From positions 1 to 8,836 of the forward strand of contig JAHZFJ010000057.1 of NCBI GenBank assembly GCA_019421365.1: 8,836 bases of DNA, written 5' to 3'. Positions 1-5,552 of this stretch are shown one piece after another. Below the pieces are notes generated by a model. That model was given only the letters and a program-made list of their open reading frames with translations. It ran no database searches and had not been told where the DNA came from. This DNA comes from Lachnospiraceae bacterium. GTDB lineage: Bacteria; Bacillota; Clostridia; Lachnospirales; Lachnospiraceae. The translations under genes and the position numbers were made by a program. The first letter of the stretch is position 1. Every line of letters begins with the position of its first letter.

Positions 1-9
1 TAAAACTTA

Positions 10-59
10 CTTAATTGGAATGAGTTTGGTTGCATCTCATTTTGCAATTAAGGTATAAA
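10..59 (+). promoter_or_regulatory. Candidate promoter with overlapping inverted repeat upstream of the GH13 gene
   Basis: A -10-like TATAAA lies at 54-59, with a weak -35-like TTGCAT at 30-35 (18-bp spacer). An inverted repeat covers the -35 and spacer: arms 10-24 (CTTAATTGGAATGAG) and 36-52 (its complement with two extra bases), loop 25-35. No T-tract follows the right arm, so an operator or leader structure fits better than a terminator for a gene to the left. The -35 is poor and the assignment is tentative. Confidence 0.3.
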
Positions 60-114
60 AGAAACTAAACGATAGTAGTTATTACTGAATAGATTATAGA
101 AAAGAGGGATACAT

Positions 115-1668
115 ATGCCAGCATGGTTAGATAACGCAATATTTTATGAGATTTATCCACAGAGTTTTCAAGATACGAACGCAGATGGTATTGGTGATTT
201 TAATGGAATTAAGAAGCGTTTGGATTACATTAAATCGATAGGATGCAATGCAATCTGGATGAATCCATGTTATGAGTCTCCATTCAGTGACGCTGGTTAT
301 GATGTTGCAGATTATTATAAAGCAGCACCACGTTATGGAACCAATGAAGAACTTAGAGAATTGTTTGAAGAAGTACACAAAAGAGATATGCATATTATAT
401 TAGATTTAGTACCTGGACATACTTCCATAGAACATGCATGGTTCAAAGAGTCTATGAAAGCTGAGAAGAATGAATTTACAAGTCGTTATATATGGACAGA
501 TGATATCTGGAAAGGATTCGAAGGATACAATAACATAGCAGGTTGCATACGGGGATTCTCAGATCGAAATGGTTCTTGTGCGGTAAACTTTTTCTCGACA
601 CAACCAGCTCTAAACTATGGATTTGCGAATCCTACAGAAAGTTGGCAAGTGGGGCCGGACTCTGAAGAAGCGAAAGCTTCTAGACTTGCTATGCAAGATA
701 TTATGGCATTTTGGTTAGAGATGGGTTGTGATGGTTTTAGAGTAGATATGGCAGGTGCAATGGTTAAGGGGGATACCGATGGTGAAGCAACAATTACATT
801 TTGGCAGAAGGTAAGAACTTTCTTAGAAGAGAGATTCCCAGAGGCAGCAATGATATCAGAATGGGGGGAACCAGATAAATCTTTAAAAGGTGGATACCAT
901 ATGGATTTTCTATTACATTTTGGACCTTCCCATTATCTAGATTTATTCCGTGTAGACGAACCGTATTTCTCTAGAAGAGGAAAAGGAGATTGTAAGGCAT
1001 TCGTGGATACATATATTAAGAACTACGAAGCAACTAATGGAAAGGGATTGATCTGCATCCCAAGTGGTAATCATGATATGCCACGTATGCGTAGGTGGTT
1101 AGATGAAGAGGAGATGAAGATTGCTTTCGCCTTCCTATTATCTATGCCAGGAGCACCATTTATCTATTATGGAGATGAGATTGGTATGCGTTATCTAGAA
1201 GGCTTAACATCAGTAGAAGGTGGATTTGACCGTACTGGAGCAAGAACACCAATGCAGTGGGGAGATGGTGTAAATGACGGATTCTCCACAGCAAGTGCAG
1301 AGTTACTATACATTACTATGGATGCAGATGAGAATCGGCCAACAGTTAAAAAACAAGAAGAAAAAGATATCTCACTATTAAACAATATTAAGGCCCTAAC
1401 TAAGATTCGCCTAGATAACGAAGCACTACAAAGTAATGCATCTGTTTCTTTTGAATATGTGGAAGACCATGCGTACCCTCTTGTGTATAAGAGGTCGGGA
1501 AAAGAGCAGACAATCCTAGTTGCATTGAATCCATCAGATCAAGAGGTGACATGTATTATTCCTACGAAATCGGCTAGTAAGGTAATATATTCTTATCCAG
1601 AGGTTGCTAATTTGAAAGATGGTAAGCTTACGGTTCCTGCAGGTAGTGTAACGTTTTTTGAGACATAA
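115..1668 (+). CDS. GH13 alpha-glucosidase-type glycoside hydrolase (oligo-1,6-glucosidase/trehalose-enzyme-like), cytoplasmic
   Basis: A 517-aa member of the alpha-amylase family (GH13), close in layout to oligo-1,6-glucosidase, alpha-glucosidase and trehalose-processing enzymes, which are usually 500-560 aa. The N-terminus has the typical FYEIYPQSF and a DTNADGIGD loop (residues 20-28) that binds calcium in relatives. The catalytic triad is visible: nucleophile D211 in GFRVDMA, acid/base E249 in SEWGE and transition-state stabiliser D321 in GNHD. The YYGDEIGM and RTPMQW signatures follow at about 351-358 and 377-382, then a short beta-rich C-terminal domain. Region I reads DLVPGHTS (97-104), with Gly101 where most members have Asn. 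There is no signal peptide, so it should act on imported alpha-glucosides. The start has a GAGGG ribosome site at 104-108. Exact substrate (alpha-1,4, alpha-1,6 or trehalose/sucrose-type) cannot be fixed from sequence; the residue after the nucleophile is Met212. Confidence 0.93.
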   Translation: MPAWLDNAIFYEIYPQSFQDTNADGIGDFNGIKKRLDYIKSIGCNAIWMNPCYESPFSDAGYDVADYYKAAPRYGTNEELRELFEEVHKRDMHIILDLVPGHTSIEHAWFKESMKAEKNEFTSRYIWTDDIWKGFEGYNNIAGCIRGFSDRNGSCAVNFFSTQPALNYGFANPTESWQVGPDSEEAKASRLAMQDIMAFWLEMGCDGFRVDMAGAMVKGDTDGEATITFWQKVRTFLEERFPEAAMISEWGEPDKSLKGGYHMDFLLHFGPSHYLDLFRVDEPYFSRRGKGDCKAFVDTYIKNYEATNGKGLICIPSGNHDMPRMRRWLDEEEMKIAFAFLLSMPGAPFIYYGDEIGMRYLEGLTSVEGGFDRTGARTPMQWGDGVNDGFSTASAELLYITMDADENRPTVKKQEEKDISLLNNIKALTKIRLDNEALQSNASVSFEYVEDHAYPLVYKRSGKEQTILVALNPSDQEVTCIIPTKSASKVIYSYPEVANLKDGKLTVPAGSVTFFET

Positions 1669-1702
1669 GCCAAAATTAAGACTATATTTCTTTATTAATA
1701 AT

Positions 1703-1734
1703 AACGAAGTAACCATAGTAAAGGTTACTTCGTT
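1703..1734. terminator. Shared intrinsic terminator between convergent genes
   Basis: A perfect 12-bp inverted repeat (AACGAAGTAACC at 1703-1714, its complement at 1723-1734) with an 8-nt loop lies between the ends of the GH13 gene (+) and argC (-). Short T-rich stretches flank it on both strands. It probably serves both genes as a bidirectional terminator. Confidence 0.75.
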
Positions 1735-1740
1735 TGAAAT

Positions 1741-2688
1741 TTAAACACTTAATCCCTTACCATCTTCACAGCCAAGCATAATATTCAAACATTGAATAGC
1801 TGCACCAGAAGCACCTTTTCCAAGGTTATCAAATTGAGAAGATAGAAGAATTCGCTCTTCATTACCTGTTACATAGATATTCAATCCGTCATATCCAGTT
1901 AAGTGATTACCACTTAAAAAACCTTCTGTTTCACTCTCGGCACCAAAAGGCATGACATGAACCAGCGATTGATTTGAATAGTATTCGCTTAGATAAGCAT
2001 GAACCGATTCAGGTGTATGCTTTCCTTTTAATAGATGAGTATAAAGAGGTACAGTTACAAGCATACCGCTATAATAGTCTGCAACGATTGGCGAGAAGAG
2101 AGGTTCTCTGTCAAGTCCGCTAATCTTTTTCATTTCTTTAAGATGTTTATGTTGCCCTGTCAAGGCATATTCTCTTGGTGCAGAGAAATCAGCATGACGA
2201 TTTGCATCTTCATATTCACCAATCATTTTCTTACCACCACCGCTATAACCAGTGAGAGAGAAGCTACTAACTGGATAATCAGAAGGCATAAGATCGCCAG
2301 CTGTCAATGGATAAACGAGAGAGAGAAATCCGGTCGCATGGCAGCCTGGAACAGCTACGAAACGGCCTTCTTTAATTTTTTTACGATGTTCTTCTGATAA
2401 TTCAGGAAATCCGTATGCCCAACCGTTCTCTGTACGATGGGCAGTAGAGGAATCAATTATGCGAACGTGGTCATTCTCTACTAATTGTACTGATTCTCTT
2501 GCGGCTGCATCTGGTAAGCAGAGGAAAGTGATATCTGATTCGTTGATTTTCTTTTTACGTTCCGTTAGGTCTTTTCTAAGATCTGGGTCAATTGTAATTA
2601 GTTCTATATCATCACGGTTCATAAAGCGCTCATTAATACGTAGACCAGTAGTTCCTTCACTTCCATCAATAAATATTTTTGTTTTCAT
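1741..2688 (-). CDS. argC: N-acetyl-gamma-glutamyl-phosphate reductase, type 2
   Basis: A 315-aa NADPH-dependent reductase that converts N-acetyl-glutamyl-5-phosphate to the semialdehyde, the third step of arginine (ornithine) biosynthesis in the cytoplasm. Length and motifs match the shorter type 2 ArgC family. The nucleotide-binding loop GSEGTTG is at residues 9-15, FLCLPD at 55-60 and DSSTAHR at 79-85. The catalytic cysteine is C116 in VPGCHATG. SLTGYSGGGKK follows in the middle, and NLGKGASGAA lies near the C-terminus. The ATG at 2686-2688 has a perfect AGGAGG eight bases upstream (2697-2702 on the complement). It stands alone: the usual argJ, argB and argD partners are not beside it. Upstream are a structured leader and two ARG-box-like sites, suggesting arginine repression by ArgR/AhrC. 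The identification is firm. Confidence 0.96.
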   Translation of the reverse strand: MKTKIFIDGSEGTTGLRINERFMNRDDIELITIDPDLRKDLTERKKKINESDITFLCLPDAAARESVQLVENDHVRIIDSSTAHRTENGWAYGFPELSEEHRKKIKEGRFVAVPGCHATGFLSLVYPLTAGDLMPSDYPVSSFSLTGYSGGGKKMIGEYEDANRHADFSAPREYALTGQHKHLKEMKKISGLDREPLFSPIVADYYSGMLVTVPLYTHLLKGKHTPESVHAYLSEYYSNQSLVHVMPFGAESETEGFLSGNHLTGYDGLNIYVTGNEERILLSSQFDNLGKGASGAAIQCLNIMLGCEDGKGLSV

Positions 2689-2710
2689 ATGTATAACCTC
2701 CTAATTAGAT

Positions 2711-2776
2711 ATGTTGCTTGTGCAGCATAGTGTAGCACGAGAATGTGACAACGAATTACATTCTTTGTTCTGTGCT
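2711..2776 (-). other. Structured 5' leader of argC
   Basis: The roughly 90-nt leader between the predicted argC promoter and its ribosome site holds two possible hairpins. One pairs AGCAC (2734-2738) with GTGCT (2772-2776) and AGAATGT (2740-2746) with ACATTCT (2758-2764). A smaller one spans 2711-2728 with one mismatch. I see no T-box signature (GGTGG...) and no U-tract after either, so I do not call a riboswitch or attenuator. Confidence 0.3.
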
Positions 2777-2784
2777 CATGAATC

Positions 2785-2790
2785 ATTATA
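2785..2790 (-). promoter_or_regulatory. Candidate -10 of the argC promoter
   Basis: On the minus strand a perfect TATAAT occupies 2790 to 2785, about 100 nt before the argC start. The best -35 (ATGAAT, 2814-2809, 18-bp spacer) matches the consensus at only three of six bases. It falls inside the first ARG-box-like site, as expected for a promoter blocked by an arginine repressor. Confidence 0.45.
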
Positions 2791-2797
2791 TGGATAA

Positions 2798-2836
2798 TAC
2801 TAATAAAAATTCATAAATATAGAATAAATATACATA
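2798..2836 (-). promoter_or_regulatory. Candidate tandem ARG boxes (ArgR/AhrC operator) upstream of argC
   Basis: Two 18-bp sites resemble the arginine-repressor box, whose Bacillus form is CATGAATAAAAATTCAAG. Box 1 (2798-2815) contains the 12-base core AATAAAAATTCA unchanged. Box 2 (2819-2836) matches 11 of 18 positions. They are separated by 3 bp, so their centres are 21 bp apart, the classical spacing of paired ARG boxes. Box 1 overlaps the spacer and -35 of the predicted argC promoter. The AT-rich background makes chance matches easier, so this is a good candidate rather than a certainty. Confidence 0.5.
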
Positions 2837-2909
2837 ATTATAACGCTATGTGTTTAAAAATACAATATAAAACTAATATAAGCTATAAAATATATTTATA
2901 TTCTTAAGA

Positions 2910-2938
2910 TTGACAACTATAACGGCTGCCGATATAAT
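2910..2938 (+). promoter_or_regulatory. Perfect-consensus sigma-A promoter of the PadR-DUF2812 operon
   Basis: TTGACA at 2910-2915 and TATAAT at 2933-2938 are separated by exactly 17 bp, a full match to the housekeeping consensus. Transcription would start near 2945, giving a leader of about 73 nt. Such a strong promoter would need repression, and it lies inside a large palindrome. Confidence 0.85.
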
Positions 2939-2966
2939 AGAACTATATCGGTGGCCGTTATAGTTG
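2914..2966. promoter_or_regulatory. 53-bp palindromic operator over the padR promoter
   Basis: Arms 2914-2936 and 2944-2966 (23 nt each) are complementary except for two adjacent positions, with a 7-nt loop. Each arm is itself an imperfect 19-bp palindrome, with outer TATA half-sites around a CGGC/GCCG-type core (2918-2936 and 2944-2962, centres 26 bp apart). The left copy lies between -35 and -10; the right covers the predicted start of transcription. Because RNA would begin inside the right arm, the hairpin cannot form in the transcript from this promoter, so a DNA operator, probably for the PadR encoded just downstream, is the best reading. Confidence 0.65.
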
Positions 2967-3017
2967 CAGGCCAAATGATGATAATTAAGCGGAAGAATTT
3001 AATAGGAGCATTTATCA

Positions 3018-3338
3018 ATGGGAAATAACGAGTCAATGGCATTAACGGAAGCAGTATATTATATTCTGCTGGCATTATATGAACCAATGCACGGTTATGG
3101 CATTATGCAAAAGATTGAGGATATCTCCTGTGGCAGAGTGAAATTAGCGGCAGGAACCCTATATGGGGCGATCAATACTTTGTTAGATAAGGACTGGATT
3201 CAAGCATTACCGGATTCAAATAGTAGTCGAAAGAAAGAATATATTATTACGGAGCGAGGAAAACAGGTTGTAGCGTCAGAATTAAAACGTCTGCATGAAC
3301 TTGTATTAAATGGAGAGGCAATAATAGGAGGAGTATAG
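3018..3338 (+). CDS. PadR-family transcriptional regulator
   Basis: A 106-aa winged-helix DNA-binding protein of the PadR family (PF03551), short form with only a brief C-terminal helix for dimerisation. Visible landmarks are ALTEAVYYILLAL (helix 1, residues 8-20), HGYGIMQKI (25-33), the recognition-helix region GTLYGAINTLLDKDWI (46-61) and the wing RKKEYIITERGKQ (71-83). The ATG at 3018 has AGGAG at 3004-3008; an internal ATG at 3036 is possible but lacks a comparable site. It directly abuts the DUF2812 gene, so the two are cotranscribed. The nested palindrome on its promoter suggests autorepression. The inducing signal is unknown; many PadR proteins respond to small hydrophobic molecules or envelope stress. 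Confidence 0.93.
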   Translation: MGNNESMALTEAVYYILLALYEPMHGYGIMQKIEDISCGRVKLAAGTLYGAINTLLDKDWIQALPDSNSSRKKEYIITERGKQVVASELKRLHELVLNGEAIIGGV

Positions 3339-3881
3339 ATGTCAATAATTAAGTATAAGTGGTTTTGGGCATGGAATTTCGATAAGGAAGAAAAATGGTT
3401 AAATGAAATGTCTGGAAAGGGGTTACAGCTTACTGATGTTAAAGTAATACGTTATAAGTTTGATGAAGGAAAAGCAAATGAGTATACATATCGAATTGAG
3501 ATGTTAGATGAGGTTCCCAGTAACAAAAAGAGTAGAGACTATATTAGATTTCTTGAAGAAACAGGCGTAGAGATGATTGGATGTTATATACGCTGGGTAT
3601 ACCTTCGTAAGAAAAAATCAGATGGTGATTTTGATTTGTTTTCTGATTTGGATTCTCGTATAAACCATCTTACTAGGATATTATATTTCCTCGCAGTCTT
3701 TATACCATTAATATTAATAAATACTGTCAATTTATGGAATATATATGGTAGCGATAATGAGGGATATAGTCTAGTATTTTCTTTATTGAATAGTCTAGTA
3801 GCGGTACTATTAATTATAGGTGTTACTAGAATCTATAATCTTCGAAAGAAGATGAAAGAGGAGCGTTGTTTGCATGAGTAA
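3339..3881 (+). CDS. DUF2812 membrane protein, partner of the PadR regulator
   Basis: A 180-aa protein matching the DUF2812 family (PF11193), which I know as a frequent neighbour of PadR-type regulators. The N-terminal soluble part begins with the aromatic, charged segment KWFWAWNFDKEEKWLNEMS (residues 7-25) and KGLQL, the hallmark of the family. Two hydrophobic helices follow at about 112-133 and 144-163, and the tail is strongly basic (RKKMKEE). Its ATG comes immediately after the padR stop, with AGGAGGAG at 3326-3333, so translation is coupled. Its biochemical role is unknown. By analogy with regulator-membrane protein pairs it may sense or transmit an envelope signal to PadR, but that is inference. 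Confidence 0.85.
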   Translation: MSIIKYKWFWAWNFDKEEKWLNEMSGKGLQLTDVKVIRYKFDEGKANEYTYRIEMLDEVPSNKKSRDYIRFLEETGVEMIGCYIRWVYLRKKKSDGDFDLFSDLDSRINHLTRILYFLAVFIPLILINTVNLWNIYGSDNEGYSLVFSLLNSLVAVLLIIGVTRIYNLRKKMKEERCLHE

Positions 3882-3933
3882 TACACCAAGAAAATCCATT
3901 TCTTGCTGTATATCTTGTAGAATAATTCCATAG
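3874..3933 (+). CDS. Possible 19-aa Cys-rich mini-ORF overlapping the DUF2812 end (remnant or chance)
   Basis: An ATG at 3874 overlaps the last eight bases of the DUF2812 gene and has AAAGAGGAG about ten bases upstream (3855-3863). It encodes MSNTPRKSISCCISCRIIP and then stops. The coupled start looks like that of a third operon gene that was lost or shortened just before the terminator. It could equally be chance. I recognise no family. Confidence 0.2.
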   Translation: MSNTPRKSISCCISCRIIP

Positions 3934-3951
3934 AAACTTAGGTCAAAGAGA

Positions 3952-4010
3952 AGTACCATGTAACTTAGAGTCATAGTTTAATAGACGAAGTTACATGGTG
4001 CTTTTTATTT
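3952..4010 (+). terminator. Intrinsic terminator after the PadR-DUF2812 operon, directly before the GH5 gene
   Basis: Arms 3952-3966 (AGTACCATGTAACTT) and 3988-4002 form a 15-bp stem with one U-G wobble and a 21-nt loop, followed by a T-rich tail CTTTTTATTTTT from 4001. It ends the upstream operon. The ribosome site of the GH5 gene begins only about seven bases past the tail, so this hairpin would also lie in the leader of any GH5 transcript that starts upstream of it. Confidence 0.85.
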
Positions 4011-4037
4011 TTGACTGGAAGGAGAAGGTTTGTTAAT

Positions 4038-5366
4038 ATGGAGTTTTTACAAGTAGAAGGAAAACATTTTAGATATAGAGGAGAGAAGATTCGCCTACGA
4101 GGATTTGGGGTGGGTACTTGGTTGAATCTAGAGCATTTTATGATTGGCCTCCCTACATCTGATCAGATGATTAGACAAGCTTTTGAGGAAGTGTATGGGA
4201 AAGAGGGAACAGATACTTTTTTCAAAACATATCATGATGAATTCTTAAAAGAAGAGGATTTTTCTTTATTAAAGGAATGTGGTGTTAATTTTATACGAGT
4301 TCCCTTTAACTACAGGCTCTTTATAGATGATAATGAAACAGAGAGCTTGAAAGAAGAAGGATTTCGTGTCTTTGATCGATTGTTTGAATTGGGGGAAAAA
4401 TATGAGATCTTCATAATGCCGGATTTACATACAACTCCAGGTGCACAGAATCCAGACTGGCACTCGGATAATTCTTTAGGTGTTCCACTTTTTTGGGAGT
4501 ATCAGATTCTTAGAAGGCAGATGACAAGCTTATGGGGAGCTATTGCCAAACGTTATAAGGATGAGCCATTCCTTATGGGGTATGACCTTCTTAATGAACC
4601 AGCTATGGCAAAGTGGCCAATGTTAAATGAATTCTATGAGGAGACCATAGAAGAGATAAGAAGATATGATATCAATCATATTATTGTTCTTGAAGGGGAT
4701 CAGTTCTCCATGGACTTCTCTGGTCTAAAGCATTTCGAAGATGAGCAGATTGCTCTAGGATTTCATTATTATCCAACGGTATGGCATCCAGACTTGTTGG
4801 CTAGCATTTTGAGTAGAGATGAAAGAACAAAGAGGATAGCAGATGGATTAGACAAATTAGTGCAGATCTGTGACCAGTTTAATTGCCCTGCATTCTGTAG
4901 TGAATATGGATATGGGGCAGATTGTGGAGAGCCAGAATATACAATTGAGTTAGTTAAAGATACGATGAATCTAATGGAAGAGCGTGAGGTAGACTGGCTT
5001 TTATGGTGTTATAAAGATGCTCATTTTATGAGTTTAATTTCTCCTAGATATACATCTGATTGGATGCAGTTAGTATCGGAAGTTAATGAAGAATGGTCAC
5101 AAGAAATCGAGAAAGAGCAAGCTGGAAGAATATTAGACTATATTGCTAGGAAAGACTTTGAGGAGTTGACTATCGAGGAGAGGTATCTCTTACAATTCAG
5201 GTTACGTGCGGCTTTTTATGTGTTACAGAAGAACCATGTACTTATTCCAAAGTTAAGAAAAATCAGTTTAGATAAGATGCTTCTTATGGCAAAAGATTTC
5301 GCATATGAAAACTGTGAGATTTATGAAGATATGAAGGAGTTAATTAATGGTATATTACTAAGTTAA
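4038..5366 (+). CDS. GH5 family glycoside hydrolase, intracellular, with C-terminal helical extension
   Basis: A 442-aa (beta/alpha)8 enzyme of the GH5 (cellulase-superfamily) type, cleaving beta-linked glucosides or mannosides with retention. It opens with LRGFGVGTWLNLE (residues 20-32), then FIRVPFNYRLF (85-95), DLHTTPGAQN (129-138), the acid/base E187 in YDLLNEPA, FHYYP (242-246), the nucleophile E289 in FCSEYGYG, and the aromatic WLLWCYKD (320-327). There is no signal peptide, dockerin or carbohydrate-binding module, so the substrate is probably an imported oligosaccharide or a glycolipid rather than polymer. Residues from about 350 to 442 form an extra charged, helix-rich region that I do not recognise. 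I chose the ATG at 4038, with AAGGAGAAGG at 4019-4028, over an upstream in-frame TTG at 4011 that lies in the terminator tail. No good promoter is seen after the terminator. Confidence 0.88.
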   Translation: MEFLQVEGKHFRYRGEKIRLRGFGVGTWLNLEHFMIGLPTSDQMIRQAFEEVYGKEGTDTFFKTYHDEFLKEEDFSLLKECGVNFIRVPFNYRLFIDDNETESLKEEGFRVFDRLFELGEKYEIFIMPDLHTTPGAQNPDWHSDNSLGVPLFWEYQILRRQMTSLWGAIAKRYKDEPFLMGYDLLNEPAMAKWPMLNEFYEETIEEIRRYDINHIIVLEGDQFSMDFSGLKHFEDEQIALGFHYYPTVWHPDLLASILSRDERTKRIADGLDKLVQICDQFNCPAFCSEYGYGADCGEPEYTIELVKDTMNLMEEREVDWLLWCYKDAHFMSLISPRYTSDWMQLVSEVNEEWSQEIEKEQAGRILDYIARKDFEELTIEERYLLQFRLRAAFYVLQKNHVLIPKLRKISLDKMLLMAKDFAYENCEIYEDMKELINGILLS

Positions 5367-5385
5367 TAGTTGAAGAAAATACATA

Positions 5386-5444
5386 TAGGCAATTGCAAAA
5401 CGCAGATAAGCTGTTGACATGGAGAAGAGTTTCGTAATTGGCTA
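5386..5444. repeat. 59-bp palindromic intergenic repeat, copy A
   Basis: Terminal inverted repeats TAGGCAATTGCAAAAC (5386-5401) and its complement (5429-5444) match at 13 of 16 positions, with ends TAGG...GCTA. The element aligns with copy B at 8079-8161: its first 15 bases match 13 of 15, and its last 44 bases align without gaps at 32 of 44, nine of the twelve differences being transitions. Copy A lacks a 24-nt internal stretch present in B. Both are in intergenic space on the same strand as the next gene. This looks like a dispersed small palindromic element or a structured RNA family. Confidence 0.65.
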
Positions 5445-5475
5445 AAAAATATATACAATATAAGAAAAATTTCAC

Positions 5476-5515
5476 AAAATGTTCGCAGTTTAAACAAACT
5501 CCGAACATTTTTTTT
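5476..5515 (+). terminator. Intrinsic terminator after the GH5 gene
   Basis: AAAATGTTCG (5476-5485) pairs with CGAACATTTT (5502-5511), and AGTTT/AAACT extend the stem inside past one C-C mismatch, leaving a 4-nt loop. A run of eight T follows (5508-5515). It should end GH5 transcription. The ribosome site of the GT2-GtrA gene begins 28 bases later, leaving no room for a full promoter between. Confidence 0.88.
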
Positions 5516-5552
5516 CGCTATAGTGGTGATAGTCAAATGTATGGAGGTAAAA

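Noticed and set aside
127..393. Open frame on the minus strand inside the GH13 gene
   Set aside because: It is the shadow of conserved GH13 sequence; no start signals or protein-like features.
2035..2397. Open frame of about 120 codons on the plus strand inside argC
   Set aside because: It is antisense to a clear argC with all family motifs, has no ribosome site and no recognisable family.
2689..2800. T-box or arginine riboswitch in the argC leader
   Set aside because: No T-box consensus, specifier loop or terminator with U-tract is visible.
2914..2966. Palindrome as an intrinsic terminator
   Set aside because: No T-tract follows on either strand, no gene on the plus strand ends upstream, and a perfect promoter lies inside it.
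4011..4037. TTG start extending the GH5 protein by nine residues
   Set aside because: It falls in the terminator tail and would put the ribosome-site bases inside the coding region; the ATG at 4038 has the better site.
5386..5444. CRISPR repeat or insertion-sequence end
   Set aside because: There are only two distant, diverged copies, no regular spacers and no transposase gene in the window.
5523..5552. Earlier GTG or ATG starts for the GT2-GtrA gene
   Set aside because: The sequence TGGAGGT just before 5553 is the only good ribosome site, and GT2 homology begins right after that ATG.
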